A stretch of DNA of 64,000 nt from Ilyomonas sp965199905. GTDB lineage: Bacteria > Bacteroidota > Bacteroidia > Chitinophagales > Chitinophagaceae. How positions within the stretch are numbered: position 1 is the stretch's first letter; the number at the start of each line of letters is the position of its first letter. The notes under the pieces were generated by a model. It searched no databases and was not told the DNA's origin. It saw nothing but the letters and a program-made list of their open reading frames with translations. The DNA lies in NCBI GenBank assembly GCA_965199905.1, contig OZ241366.1:3968001-4032000 (forward strand), given 5' to 3'. This document shows, piece by piece, positions 45,089-54,878 of the stretch. The position numbers and the translations under genes are program-made.

Positions 45089-46495
45089 ATGGGAATGAAA
45101 TGTTTTGTGTTGTTTTTTCTGTGCCAAGCTTCTGTATCGGTTCGGGCGCAGGACAGCGCGCCATCTTATCAAAATAAAGACACTTCTTTTTTTATTATTC
45201 AGAACATCAGCCTGAGCGGCAATAAAAAAACAAAGGACGATATCATCCTTCGCGAAGTGCCGTTTGCCGCAGGCGATACCATAACTGCGGCTGAGGTAGA
45301 AAAAAAACTGGTGCTGGCAAAGCAACAGGTAATAAATACGTCGCTGTTTATTGATGTGGCGGTAGTGGCAGATACGCTTGCCGGCAATCGGCTGGCGGTA
45401 AGTATTAATGTAAAAGAGCGCTGGTATTTATTGCCCATTCCTTATTTCAGGCTGGTCGACAGGAATTTTAATACGTGGTGGACGGATTATCACCGCAGCC
45501 TGAGCCGCGTGAATTATGGATTGAAGCTGATTCAGAACAATGTAAGCGGGCGAAACGACAATGCGTATTTATGGTTGATTACCGGTTATAACCACCAGGT
45601 AGCAGCGCGGTACGATATTCCTTTTCTTGATAAAAATCTGCATCACGGCATCAGCGTTGCCGCTTCTTATTTGCGGCAGCGCGAGCTGAACTACGGTACT
45701 TCTGCCGGTAATAAACAGCTTTTTTTTGATGGTGATGATTATGTACGTCAGCAGTTTCGCGCCGAGGTTTCGTATCTCTATCGTCCCGCTATTAAAACGA
45801 GGCATACATTCACGGTAAGGTTGGTAGATGAAAAGCTAAGCGACACTATTTTACAATTAAACCCGGCGTATTTTCCTTACAGCCGCCCGCACATTACGTA
45901 TCCTGTTATCAGTTATACGGCAATGTATTCTGATGCCGATAATATTGTGTATCCAACCAAAGGTTTGGTGGGCGATGTGTCGTTTGTAAAAAAGGGTTTT
46001 GGCAAGGTGATGAACCTGTGGCAGCTTGGCTATCACGCCAAATACACCATACCCATTTTTAACAAAACAGGATTGCAGTTGCAATCGGCGGGCATTATCA
46101 GCCTGCCGTTTAAGCAGCCGTTCTTTAATAAACAGATCGTGAATTATTATGGCGATATTTTCTTTCGCGGGCTTGAGTATTATGTGATTGATGGCGTAGC
46201 GGCAAGCATTAACCGCGCTACTTTGCGCCAGCAGATTTTTACTTACAACTTCAGAAACCCGGTGAATATTAAGAACCATAACCTGGTGCCGGTGAGGTTT
46301 TTTTTAAAAGCCTACGGCGATGCCGGCTATGTGTATAACGATAGGAACGAAACACGCCTGAATAACCACATCATCGGCACTTACGGACTTGGTTTGGATA
46401 TTGTAACCATCTACGACATTGTGATACGGCTGGAATATAGTTTTAATCAATGGGGGCAAAACAATTTGTACCTGCACTCGAAGGGAGATTTTTAA
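45089..46495 (+). CDS. Omp85/BamA-TamA family outer-membrane protein
   Basis: 469 residues from ATG 45089 (ATG 45095 is possible). Signal peptide ends V-R-A, Gln. One POTRA-like domain at about 35-115 (ISLSGNKKTKDDIILREVPFAAGDTI) and a C-terminal 16-strand barrel-type region of about 330 residues ending in Phe (H-S-K-G-D-F). Fewer POTRA domains than BamA (five), so it is a short family member and not BamA. Likely helps insert or secrete outer-membrane proteins; partner unknown. Neighbours on the right are a broken toxin gene and nadK. Confidence 0.85.
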   Translation: MGMKCFVLFFLCQASVSVRAQDSAPSYQNKDTSFFIIQNISLSGNKKTKDDIILREVPFAAGDTITAAEVEKKLVLAKQQVINTSLFIDVAVVADTLAGNRLAVSINVKERWYLLPIPYFRLVDRNFNTWWTDYHRSLSRVNYGLKLIQNNVSGRNDNAYLWLITGYNHQVAARYDIPFLDKNLHHGISVAASYLRQRELNYGTSAGNKQLFFDGDDYVRQQFRAEVSYLYRPAIKTRHTFTVRLVDEKLSDTILQLNPAYFPYSRPHITYPVISYTAMYSDADNIVYPTKGLVGDVSFVKKGFGKVMNLWQLGYHAKYTIPIFNKTGLQLQSAGIISLPFKQPFFNKQIVNYYGDIFFRGLEYYVIDGVAASINRATLRQQIFTYNFRNPVNIKNHNLVPVRFFLKAYGDAGYVYNDRNETRLNNHIIGTYGLGLDIVTIYDIVIRLEYSFNQWGQNNLYLHSKGDF

Positions 46496-46530
46496 CTTTG
46501 TTACTTTATTAATTCGTGCAGGTTATAAAC

Positions 46531-46770
46531 ATGAAACAGCGTATTTACATAGATACTTCTATAGTCGGTGTTTGTTTTGATGAAGAGTTTAAAGAAGATA
46601 CCATAAAACTATTTGAGCGGCTCGGGAGTAATGAAATTGCCTTTGTTGTATCTGATTTGCTTGATCTGGAATTATTGGATGCGCCACAGTGGGTAAAAAA
46701 ACTTTTATTGCAGTATTCACCTGATAAATTTCAATGGAAACGACTAAGAAAAAAACTTTCGATGCAGTGA
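46531..46770 (+). pseudogene. PIN-domain (VapC-like) toxin, C-terminally truncated
   Basis: 79 residues from ATG 46531. The N-terminal PIN signature is present: R-I-Y-I-D-T-S-I-V-G (first Asp of the active site) and E-L-L-D-A-P in place of the usual helix-2 Glu segment. A complete family member is about 130-150 residues; here the frame runs straight into an unrelated K-R-L-R-K-K-L end, so the last acids are missing. The 3' end overlaps the antitoxin-like ORF. RNase activity is not expected. Confidence 0.65.
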
Positions 46771-46889
46771 AAATGATGCGTGATATTAGAGACAAAGTCA
46801 GTTCTGAAACTCAGAATATGAGTTTTGAAGAGTTGAAAGCTTATATTGATACCAGATTGTCTGAAGGCAAAACAAAACTGACCAGGTGA
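46734..46889 (+). CDS. Antitoxin-like small protein
   Basis: 51 residues. Begins METTKKKTFDAVKMMRDIRDK and has E-E-L-K-A-Y-I-D, a helical pattern that I associate with the antitoxins encoded downstream of this kind of PIN toxin in Bacteroidetes. It is intact while the toxin ahead is truncated. Its start lies inside the toxin ORF. Confidence 0.6.
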   Translation: METTKKKTFDAVKMMRDIRDKVSSETQNMSFEELKAYIDTRLSEGKTKLTR

Positions 46890-47007
46890 AGGTTGCATTG
46901 AAAATAATTCTGGTGGGAATACTGCAACAGATGAACGATGACACATCTCTATCATTTGTAAAATCTACAGAGCTAAAGACGACAGGATAAGCCAAAAACC
47001 AACATGC

Positions 47008-47880
47008 ATGAAAGTAGCCATTTATAGCCGCGGGCTTGATGATAAGCAACGGATTCCTTTATTAGCCCTGATTACAGAACTGCACAAGCACAATATATCT
47101 ATCCTCGTATCGGCATCGCTGGCGCATAAATATTGGGATGAAATGTCGGCAATATATGATTTGCAGGTATTTGAAAACAACCTGGATGCGGATACGGATT
47201 GTCTTATCAGCCTTGGCGGCGATGGTACCATTCTCGATGCGGTTACAATCATCGGCAATAAAAACATCCCGATACTCGGAATTAACTTCGGAAGACTTGG
47301 CTTCCTCGCAGGCATTGGTAATGAAGACATCAGCATTGCCGTAGATGCGCTTGTAGGCGGAACTTATGTAACCGATAAACGCATTTTGATTCACCTCGAT
47401 TCCGACCTTTCCTTATTTGGAGATGCACCTTATGCGCTAAACGAATTTGGTATTCATAAGCGCGACACGTCACCCATGATTAAAATTCATACCTACCTCA
47501 ACGGCGAGTTTTTAAATAGTTATTGGGCAGATGGATTGGTAGTGTCTACGCCTACCGGCTCTACGGGCTATAATATGAGTTGTAACGGACCGATTGTTTT
47601 TCCCGACAGCAGCTCGTTTGTCATTACACCGGTGGCGCCGCACAACCTGAATATCCGGCCCATCATTGTGCCCGACAGTAATATCATTTCGTTTGAAGTA
47701 GAAGGCAGGAGCGAGGAGTTTATCTGCACGCTGGATGCGCGGAAAGAAATTGTAAACAAGCAAATACAACTGGCAGTAAAAAAAGAAGCGTTTACGGTTA
47801 GTTTGATTCGCCTCAACGAAAACAGCTTCCTGTCTATGCTGCGTTCTAAACTAACCTGGGGACTGGATAAGAGAAATTAA
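47008..47880 (+). CDS. nadK: NAD kinase
   Basis: 290 residues. Phosphorylates NAD to NADP. G-G-D-G at about 70-73 (S-L-G-G-D-G-T-I-L-D-A), N-F-G-R-L-G-F-L-A near 92-100, and the second conserved block S-T-P-T-G-S-T-G-Y-N-M-S near 182-193. Complete. In Bacteroidetes nadK is commonly upstream of a DUF6089 gene, as here. Confidence 0.97.
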   Translation: MKVAIYSRGLDDKQRIPLLALITELHKHNISILVSASLAHKYWDEMSAIYDLQVFENNLDADTDCLISLGGDGTILDAVTIIGNKNIPILGINFGRLGFLAGIGNEDISIAVDALVGGTYVTDKRILIHLDSDLSLFGDAPYALNEFGIHKRDTSPMIKIHTYLNGEFLNSYWADGLVVSTPTGSTGYNMSCNGPIVFPDSSSFVITPVAPHNLNIRPIIVPDSNIISFEVEGRSEEFICTLDARKEIVNKQIQLAVKKEAFTVSLIRLNENSFLSMLRSKLTWGLDKRN

Positions 47881-47950
47881 AAATTATGCCCTGCACAAGA
47901 AACCGGGCAATGATTCGTTAATAAAAACATCTGTTATCTTGCACGCGACT

Positions 47951-48844
47951 ATGATGATGAAAAAAATTCTTCCGGCGTTGGTTCTTCTTTTTACTGTGTC
48001 AGCCGCCAATGCACAAGCTTATTTTGGAGAGCAGCGCCTTGGCGAATTTGGTTTGGCAGTAGGAGCTGCCCATTATTTTGGCGACCTTAATACCCGCGCC
48101 AGCATCAACCGCCCAAAACTGTCGGCCGGCGCTTTTTACATCAAGCAATTCAATAATTATGTTGGTTTGAAGCTGGCTGTAAACTATGCGTTTCTTGGCT
48201 ATTCAGATACATACAGCAAAAATATAACACAGAAGCAGCGCAACCTCAGCTTCAACAGCAATGTGTGGGAAGCTTCGCTGAGTGGTCAGTTCAATTTCTT
48301 CCATTATAATCCCGGTATGGAAGGCAGCAATTTTACGCCTTATGTATCGCTGGGTATTGGCGCTTTTTCTTACGATCCGTACGCTTATTTGCAAGGCACA
48401 AAATATTTTCTTCGCCCGTTAGGAACGGAAGGACAGAGCAGCACGCAATATCCTGACCGCAAACCTTACGGAACAGTAGCTGCCTGTTTTCCCTTAGCTG
48501 TTGGTTTTAAATTTGGTGTTACGCCAGGTACCAACGCTTTCTTTGAAGTTGGCTATCGCTTTACTACCACTGATTACCTTGATGACGTAAGCACTGCTTA
48601 TGTTGGCGATGAGCCATTTTTTTACGCCGGTACTGGTTCGGTTGTAAATGTGGATGGCACCCTCAACCCGGCTTATTTATTATCTGACAGAAGCTACGAG
48701 CTCGGCGATCGTATCGGCATTAAAGGTCGCCAGCGTGGAAACAGCCAGCAAAAAGATGCATATGCCATTGCGCAGGTAGGCGTTTCTTTCAATTTAACTT
48801 CTTATAAGTGTCCAACTACAGACGGCAAGAAAGGCCATTTTTAA
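47951..48844 (+). CDS. DUF6089 family outer-membrane protein
   Basis: 297 residues from ATG 47951 (TTG upstream rejected). Signal peptide ends A-N-A, Gln. Strand-rich body with G-A-A-H-Y-F-G-D-L-N, Y-V-S-L-G-I-G-A-F-S-Y-D-P and T-D-Y-L-D-D-V-S. A TATCTTGC near 47935 could be a weak -7 box. Follows nadK by 70 nt. A second relative occurs at 1960-3036, which has a long basic tail absent here. Confidence 0.82.
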   Translation: MMMKKILPALVLLFTVSAANAQAYFGEQRLGEFGLAVGAAHYFGDLNTRASINRPKLSAGAFYIKQFNNYVGLKLAVNYAFLGYSDTYSKNITQKQRNLSFNSNVWEASLSGQFNFFHYNPGMEGSNFTPYVSLGIGAFSYDPYAYLQGTKYFLRPLGTEGQSSTQYPDRKPYGTVAACFPLAVGFKFGVTPGTNAFFEVGYRFTTTDYLDDVSTAYVGDEPFFYAGTGSVVNVDGTLNPAYLLSDRSYELGDRIGIKGRQRGNSQQKDAYAIAQVGVSFNLTSYKCPTTDGKKGHF

Positions 48845-48862
48845 TTTATTTTCTATCGATAG

Positions 48863-48908
48863 AACAATCTCCAAAATCAGCAATCACTGATTTTGGAGAT
48901 TGTTTCAT
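48863..48908 (+). terminator. Terminator after the DUF6089 gene
   Basis: 18-bp perfect stem (48863-48880 with 48887-48904, loop 6 nt) followed by CATTTTATT. The remaining 257 nt up to the GH5 gene hold only an unsupported 31-codon ORF (48951-49046). Confidence 0.85.
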
Positions 48909-49165
48909 TTTATTGAATCTATAATTTGCCCTTTTGTATGATGATTGCAAAATGAGGCTTCTTTTTATCCATTTGCTTTGCCTGATACTGTGTAGCAAAG
49001 TGGTTTGCCGGAATACGATTGGCATTCGGGAGATTACTAAAAATTAAGTGGGAAGATATAAACCATATTACCTTCCAAATGAGATAATATCATTGATCAA
49101 ATTATAGTCGTATCTGGTTAGTGAGATGATATGATTTACAGTATATATTTCAGTTTGTAAAGCGT

Positions 49166-50917
49166 TTATTTTATTTTGGTAAAATGAATCTCTGCTAACT
49201 GAAATCCGCCCTTATCGGCAAACACTTTTATATAATTGATTCCTTCTGGGAAATGAACCTTTTTTGCTTCAGTAGTTTGCCATTTTTCTTCATTTCCCGT
49301 GTTAGGCACAAGGACATCTTTTGCAATTATTTTATTGCCTGATAAAAGCGAAAGGCGCGAAGTATCTGCTGTTGCGCTAATGGTAAAAGCGACTTTATAA
49401 TTTCCTTCCTTTTTTACGGTAACTGTATACTGCATCCATTCGCTATCAGCGATATTAAAAACGTAATAACCGTTCGTTCCTTTCTTAATATCAACACCAT
49501 CATTGCGGTAAGCATGACCGCGATTGCCAACCGTATTTATACCGGCTGTATATTGATAGCTTGCCGTATCGGTATCGTAGTAAGCAACGCGCTGTTTGCC
49601 CATATCAAAATCAACAGCTTTTATGGTTGTGTTATTGCCGATACTATGCTTTGCAAAAGGAATCGCATCATTGCTTTTTACCTGTCGAAACATAGCATCT
49701 GTAACATCTTTATGATAGATGTTATTTTCCAGTTTTATATTTTGCAATAAATCCTGTAAGGCTTGCTCAGCTTCAGCTTGCGAAGGTTTGGATGTTTTTC
49801 CATTCCAGTAATCAAGTAGCTTCTGATATGACGGTGTTACCTTGATCTGAAGCGGATTATTAATACCCATTTTTTTCTCCTGCCACCATGCCCAGCCAAT
49901 GTTGTTGGCTTCATCCAGAGCGATGGCTTCGGTGAACCATGTGTTTGAATTTTCGCCGGATTCTCCCATCCATAAAGGGATATTATTTTGCTCGCGCAAA
50001 TCAAGAAATTTCTGTATCGCTTCCTTGTTGTTGAAGTTGCCATATTTATGAAAACTCAACACCATATTATCATCCCACTTAGGAAAAATACCGTTGTAAT
50101 TATTACCCCAGCCATTGCCTTCAATAATGATGATATGCTTTTTGTCTACGCTGCGAATGGCAGCCGTAATATCCATCATCAGTTGGCGCAAAGGCGCATT
50201 ACTTTGTTCATCCAGTCCGTTCTTGTTTTTGGTAGAATCAAAGCCCCAGTTGGGTTCGTTGATGATATCATAGCCACCAATCCAGGGTTCGTTTGCATAG
50301 CGTGCAGCCAAATGCTTCCAGAGTGCAATTGTTTTTTCTTTATCTTTTTCACTCTGCCATAAAGAAGGTTTCGCAGCATCGCGGTCAGAGATATTCACAT
50401 CATTGCCTTGCCCGCCTGGCGCTGCATGCAGATCAAGAATAAGATACATTTGGTTGGCTTTGCACCAGCTAAGTAAGCTATCTGTTAAGGCAAAACCTTG
50501 ATCCAGCCAAGTATCTCTTCCAGCTACAGGTTCTTTACCTGATGGCAAAGTATACAACGCAAAATGCATAGGCAGGCGGATGGAATTAAAGCCCCATGAT
50601 GCCATTGAATCGACATCAATTTTGCGGGTGTGATTAAGCAGCCATTGATTGTAAAATTCATTTGCTTTTTCACTTCCGGCAAGCCCGGTTATTTTCTCTT
50701 TTATTTTGTATTGCGGTCCGATGTTTCCCACGTTAAACATATAGCCTTCCTGAAGCATCCAGCCACCTAAACCCATGCCTCGAAGGATAATATTGTTGCC
50801 TTTGTCATCAACAATTCTTTTTCCATCAGCTTTCAAAAACCCTTGCGAAAAGGAAGTGAATGAAAAGAGAGGAAACAGGAATAACAGAAGTAACAGCTTG
50901 CAATTTGATTGTATCAT
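49166..50917 (-). CDS. GH5 family glycoside hydrolase with C-terminal carbohydrate-binding-like domain
   Basis: 583 residues. Signal peptide 1-25 (ends S-F-S, Gln). The GH5 barrel covers about 30-370: L-R-G-M-G-L-G-G-W-M, S-I-R-L-P-M-H near 112-118, catalytic acid E221 in I-I-N-E-P-N, and nucleophile E319 in W-M-G-E-S. The last 140 residues (V-A-Y-Y-D-T-D, W-M-Q-Y-T-V, I-K-V-F-A-D-K-G-G-F) look like a CBM6-type beta-sandwich. Last gene of the PUL on the minus strand. Exact subfamily and linkage not determined; a beta-glucanase is likely from context. Confidence 0.9.
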   Translation of the reverse strand: MIQSNCKLLLLLFLFPLFSFTSFSQGFLKADGKRIVDDKGNNIILRGMGLGGWMLQEGYMFNVGNIGPQYKIKEKITGLAGSEKANEFYNQWLLNHTRKIDVDSMASWGFNSIRLPMHFALYTLPSGKEPVAGRDTWLDQGFALTDSLLSWCKANQMYLILDLHAAPGGQGNDVNISDRDAAKPSLWQSEKDKEKTIALWKHLAARYANEPWIGGYDIINEPNWGFDSTKNKNGLDEQSNAPLRQLMMDITAAIRSVDKKHIIIIEGNGWGNNYNGIFPKWDDNMVLSFHKYGNFNNKEAIQKFLDLREQNNIPLWMGESGENSNTWFTEAIALDEANNIGWAWWQEKKMGINNPLQIKVTPSYQKLLDYWNGKTSKPSQAEAEQALQDLLQNIKLENNIYHKDVTDAMFRQVKSNDAIPFAKHSIGNNTTIKAVDFDMGKQRVAYYDTDTASYQYTAGINTVGNRGHAYRNDGVDIKKGTNGYYVFNIADSEWMQYTVTVKKEGNYKVAFTISATADTSRLSLLSGNKIIAKDVLVPNTGNEEKWQTTEAKKVHFPEGINYIKVFADKGGFQLAEIHFTKIK

Positions 50918-51294
50918 AATAAGGTATTATTTTCTGATGTTGTGCGGCTGCGGATAGAAAAGAGCGTAAAATTTAAGTGACTGTCATTCCACACAAAGCT
51001 GCGTGCTGGATTGCTAATATTTAATCCTGATAAATAATGAGCAGAATTACCAAACAAATGTTCCTGCTGAGCTGCCATCAAGAGTGACAATTGCTTTGCG
51101 TCCTTTGTAAGAATAGTAAAAGTTACCATGGCTTCTTTAATTATCGGGATTTTATACTGCCTATCTTGGCTGATATCAAATGTAGTCAAGTCTTTGTCAC
51201 CATCTTTTATTTACACATAATTATCGCTGCAGAAGTCGCAACTGTTGATAATTGTACACGCCCGGTTGCAACCAATTCTTTTTACCGAATCGTT
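50918..51294. other. Degenerate stretch between GH5 and the GH30 remnant
   Basis: About 375 nt. It contains a 91-codon open frame on the minus strand (50914-51189, S-G-L-N-I-S-N-P-A-R-S-F-V-W) with no family I recognize. It may be leftover sequence from the deletion that removed most of the GH30 gene. Confidence 0.4.
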
Positions 51295-51609
51295 ATGCGC
51301 CGTCAGTATTTCCTGATGTTATTTTTGAATAATTTATAAAACGTTTCTGCCGAAGCATCAGTAATGGCGCCGCCAATGCTCATAAAGTTTAAAACGTTTG
51401 GTAAGATCAACGAATATGCAAACCTGTGTTTCTACAGGTTGTGGCAAATTGGTAAATGTCAATGTATTGGTTTGCGTGATGCGATAATTGGTGCTGCCGG
51501 CTGTGGTATAAACGATGACTTTCTTACCGGTCATCGTTGATGTTTTGTTTTGTGAAAAACCTGCTATTGCTGATAATAATAACAATGGATAGAAAAAACT
51601 TTTTTTCAT
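51295..51609 (-). pseudogene. GH30 (glucosylceramidase-family) remnant
   Basis: Signal peptide (residues 1-19) and N-terminal part follow: T-F-T-N-L-P-Q-P-V-E-T-Q-V, V-D-x-T-K-R-F. A one-base deletion shifts the frame, after which T-L-M-S-I-G-G-A-I-T-D-A-S-A-E-T-F-Y continues correctly. This block is the start of the GH30 barrel. About 400 residues of catalytic domain are missing. Probable original activity beta-glucosidase or beta-1,6-glucanase. Confidence 0.72.
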
Positions 51610-51633
51610 GGTCGATAAGTTAATCGAGTGTTG

Positions 51634-52884
51634 TTATTGCTGGTGATTGCTTTTCTTCCACAGTGCAATCACCTGTTTTGTTTCTTCCGGATAGATGGCA
51701 ACGATATGCGTTCTTACAGAATCGGGATGCAGACTTTGTTTACCATCAACATTGGAAAGCATTTGTATCACTTTCGAAGGCTTTGCCGGCATATGGCAAT
51801 CGATACAATTTGCTTTGATCGTTTCTTTCGAAACATCTGTTACTGTACAAAAGTTATGAGCGGCTTCCGAATGGCAGTTCATACAGCGTTGAGAAAATAG
51901 AGCTATGTTTTCTCTTTCATTCTGATGCGGATCGTGACAACTCGTACATGTAAGATTATTGCTTTTTCGATAACAGGTACTTGCCACAAAAGTCTGTGCT
52001 TGTGTATCATGAACATCAAGCGAAGACGCAGCCTGTTGCAACGCGTCCGGGAAGTAATAATCATCCAGTTTATCGCCCGGCTTAAATGTAAATGATGGTT
52101 GTATAGGCTTCTTAATTCCTGAATGACATAAGGCGCACATATATGTTTGCTGTGTTCTTGTCAATGATTTTATAGTGGTAATGAAACGACTGGTTTTATC
52201 TTCAGGGTGAGAAGCTTGATATTCTACATGTTGCTTTGCCGGACCATGACAGCGCTCGCAATCGATGCCAAATAAAATTTGATTGGGCAAATATTTTTCT
52301 GATACTTCAAGACTACCTGTTTGCTCCAATTTTACATTTGCTGCCGAGCCGTGACACCCGAAGCAGGCGCTTGGTATCGTTCTGTCAAAATATGGATGCG
52401 TAGAAGGAAAACCGGGGCTATTTGTCCAGGCGCCAATACTTCTGAAATAAGAAAGAGGCAGCTCGAATAACTGGTCTCCTTTGTAATACAGATACGTCTG
52501 CGCTTTTCTGCCTGAACCAATGGTAATATCAAAACGCTCTGATCTTTTTTCTATCCCGTTTATATACTGCGTTTGATAAAAGTTGCCGCCCTTTTTATCA
52601 ACAAAAACCTTATTTGAATCACTGTATAAATAAGCTGATGGCAGGGATGCAACTCCGCCTGTAATATTTTTTTCAGATGCAGGTTTTGATGTGTTCTGAT
52701 GAGCCGTAAGCAGGTAGTGGTCGTACACTTCCTTATGACAACTGATGCAAGCCTGAGAACCTGCATACGCAATGCCTCTTACATCTTCACCTACTGCTTT
52801 GTTGTTTTGCAAACAACTTGCAAAAAAAGAGATGGCAAGCAAAATAAAAGCAGCCGCGGTCACTATTTTTCTATTACGAAACAT
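51634..52884 (-). CDS. Heptahaem c-type cytochrome lipoprotein
   Basis: 416 residues. Lipobox F-F-A-S-C at Cys24. Seven CxxCH motifs: CISCH, CFGCH, CERCH, CALCH, CTSCH, CMNCH and CIDCH, the first in A-C-I-S-C-H-K-E-V-Y. Spacing resembles the cytochrome c554/MtrA-like multihaem proteins that move electrons across the periplasm or outer membrane. No oxidoreductase partner is near; instead it lies between GH16 and the GH30 remnant of the PUL, 25 nt ahead of the latter. Confidence 0.9.
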   Translation of the reverse strand: MFRNRKIVTAAAFILLAISFFASCLQNNKAVGEDVRGIAYAGSQACISCHKEVYDHYLLTAHQNTSKPASEKNITGGVASLPSAYLYSDSNKVFVDKKGGNFYQTQYINGIEKRSERFDITIGSGRKAQTYLYYKGDQLFELPLSYFRSIGAWTNSPGFPSTHPYFDRTIPSACFGCHGSAANVKLEQTGSLEVSEKYLPNQILFGIDCERCHGPAKQHVEYQASHPEDKTSRFITTIKSLTRTQQTYMCALCHSGIKKPIQPSFTFKPGDKLDDYYFPDALQQAASSLDVHDTQAQTFVASTCYRKSNNLTCTSCHDPHQNERENIALFSQRCMNCHSEAAHNFCTVTDVSKETIKANCIDCHMPAKPSKVIQMLSNVDGKQSLHPDSVRTHIVAIYPEETKQVIALWKKSNHQQ

Positions 52885-52919
52885 ATTTAGTACGGCTATC
52901 TTTCAATCAGAAAGATAAT

Positions 52920-52970
52920 AGAAACCCGGCAGATAATCGACCTGACAAGTAAATTATCTGCCGGGTTTCT
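52920..52970. terminator. Inverted repeat between GH16 and cytochrome genes
   Basis: 18-bp perfect arms (52920-52937 and 52953-52970) with a 15-nt loop. It lies 42 nt beyond the GH16 stop in the minus direction, so it may end or weaken the PUL transcript before the cytochrome gene. No strong T run. Confidence 0.6.
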
Positions 52971-53011
52971 ATTTAATCGTTAAAACGGGATGCTGATTTA
53001 TAATAAATCTT

Positions 53012-53872
53012 TTACCTGATGATCTTATAAACCTTCACATAATCAACCACCATAGACACCGGATAAATGCTCTCGTTCATACCCTGTGCACCACCCCAAT
53101 CGCCACCTACCGCTAAGTTCAGCAACAGATGAAAACGCTGGTCAAATGGCCAAGCTTTGTAACCAGTGCCATCGTTGACAAATGTAAGCACCAGCTTATC
53201 ATCTACATAACCACGCATGGCATAAGGAGTCCAGTCCACACGATAAATATGAAACTCGCTGTCGAATGTTGGAACTGTTGTTGAGCCTGACTTCTGTGTA
53301 TTGATTTTGAAATTGTATGTTTCGGTATGCCCGGTAACGTGTATCACACCCGGGTCGTAGCCTACATGCTCCATAATATCAAACTCGCCGGAGGCTGGCC
53401 AATCTCCGTATTTCCAATCGGTAGGCAGCATCCAGATGGCAGGCCAGGTACCTTTACCGGCGGGCAAATTGGCTTTTACTTCTACACGACCATAGAGAAA
53501 ATCGCCCATGTTTTTCGATAGCAAGCGCGCTGATGTATAATTCCTGTTTTCTTTAACTTCCTTACGGGCAGTAATCGTAAGAAAACCATCACTTACCTTA
53601 GCATTGCTGGTGTCGTCGGTATAATATTCTAATTCATTATTACCCCAGCCACTGCCGCCAATATCATAAGTCCAGTTGTTCGGGTCGGGCTTGCCGGTGT
53701 AGTTAAAATCTTCACTCCAGTAAGGTGTGGTTTCAAATTTCCAGTTAGAGTCAACAGGAGCCGTCATGGTGGGTGGCACATAAACAGGTCCGCTTTCTAC
53801 ATCCGTTCCTTTTTTGCAGGATACCAGCATCGTTAGCCAGCTTATCAGCATTATACAATTCATCTTTTTCAT
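53012..53872 (-). CDS. GH16 endo-beta-glucanase lipoprotein
   Basis: 286 residues. Lipobox L-V-S-C at Cys19. GH16 jelly-roll with catalytic motif E163-F-D165-I-M-E168 (nucleophile, assisting Asp, acid/base), W-S-E-D-F-N near 52-57 and G-T-W-P-A-I-W-M-L-P near 141-150, the laminarinase/beta-1,3-glucanase type. It probably cuts the polymer at the cell surface for uptake by the SusC/SusD pair upstream. Confidence 0.94.
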   Translation of the reverse strand: MKKMNCIMLISWLTMLVSCKKGTDVESGPVYVPPTMTAPVDSNWKFETTPYWSEDFNYTGKPDPNNWTYDIGGSGWGNNELEYYTDDTSNAKVSDGFLTITARKEVKENRNYTSARLLSKNMGDFLYGRVEVKANLPAGKGTWPAIWMLPTDWKYGDWPASGEFDIMEHVGYDPGVIHVTGHTETYNFKINTQKSGSTTVPTFDSEFHIYRVDWTPYAMRGYVDDKLVLTFVNDGTGYKAWPFDQRFHLLLNLAVGGDWGGAQGMNESIYPVSMVVDYVKVYKIIR

Positions 53873-53948
53873 AGTGTTTGAAAGCAGTCATTTATCTTTT
53901 TATAAGCGGCTGCCATATTTAAAGTGAAGTAATAATTATCAACACCAA

Positions 53949-54860
53949 CTAATTGTCTGACCTGAGATGGAATGTCCACCATCCGTACCCAAGATACACA
54001 CCTAAAGTAAGCAAGTCGTAATTGCCAGCATCCACATGCGTTTCTGCAATTACATCATACGTTACAGATGTAGCCGGCTCACTTGTATTTTCACCGCCGT
54101 TACGCACCTTTTGCAAACCAATGTGCGCACCCAAACCGATCACGGTAAGCTGTCCCAGTTTGTTTACACCTGCATTGGGTGCGAAAGAGTATTTAAAAGT
54201 ACCCGAGCCCCACGGTGCCTGCGTAGGTGTATAATTGGATGAAGGCTGGCAGGTACCACTGTTATCTCCCAAATAACCATCGCCATAAAAATCGCCCTTA
54301 TTATCGTACACAAATGTCTGGTCGGAATTAAAAGAGAATATGTATTCGTCATTAAACTCGCATGACCGTGCATTTACTTCCGTTGCGGGGCTTGTCCACC
54401 AGCTACCATCGTCGGGAGCATTCGGTCCTACTTTATAGGCGCCTGCTTCCGGATCTAACTTCCATGTCTTTTGATAGCAGCTCGTAATAAAGCCAAGCTG
54501 TGTTCCATTACAAGCTGTCGGGTCGCTTTGTGCAATAACAACTTGTTTTGTAGTGGAATCAAGGCCACCACTGCCCGTTACATATAATGTAACATCATAG
54601 GTGCCTGCAAATACAAAACTTGTTTTTGCAGAATCACCGGCTAACAGGCTGGATGCATTGTTCACCCGCCAGTATGGAACACTGGCTGTGCTTGATTTGT
54701 TCACCAAGGTAATGTGGTTAGCATTGGAAGCATCCGGCACCACTTCAAAGTCGGCGGAAGGAACGGCACCGAGCGAACCTTTATCTTTCTGGCAGGAGTA
54801 GATAAGCAAGCCGGTTAGTACGGCTAAGCAGGCGGCAGATCGTTTTAAATGATTTTTCAT
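53949..54860 (-). CDS. PKD-domain surface glycan-binding lipoprotein
   Basis: 303 residues. Lipobox-like Y-S-C (Cys23). A PKD-like immunoglobulin domain at about 35-115 (A-D-F-E-V-V-P ... F-A-G-T-Y-D-V-T-L-Y-V) and a C-terminal region of about 180 residues rich in Trp and Tyr (W-K-L-D-P-E-A-G-A-Y, S-W-W-T, F-S-F-N-S-D-Q-T-F-V-Y). Proteins of this form accompany SusC/SusD in laminarin-type PULs and hold glycan at the surface. Lies between susD and GH16. Confidence 0.8.
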   Translation of the reverse strand: MKNHLKRSAACLAVLTGLLIYSCQKDKGSLGAVPSADFEVVPDASNANHITLVNKSSTASVPYWRVNNASSLLAGDSAKTSFVFAGTYDVTLYVTGSGGLDSTTKQVVIAQSDPTACNGTQLGFITSCYQKTWKLDPEAGAYKVGPNAPDDGSWWTSPATEVNARSCEFNDEYIFSFNSDQTFVYDNKGDFYGDGYLGDNSGTCQPSSNYTPTQAPWGSGTFKYSFAPNAGVNKLGQLTVIGLGAHIGLQKVRNGGENTSEPATSVTYDVIAETHVDAGNYDLLTLGVYLGYGWWTFHLRSDN

Positions 54861-54878
54861 GACTTTCTTTTATGAATA

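Noticed and set aside
48951..49046. 31-codon ORF with a hydrophobic start after the DUF6089 terminator
   Set aside because: Resembles a signal peptide but has no mature part or promoter; not distinguishable from chance.
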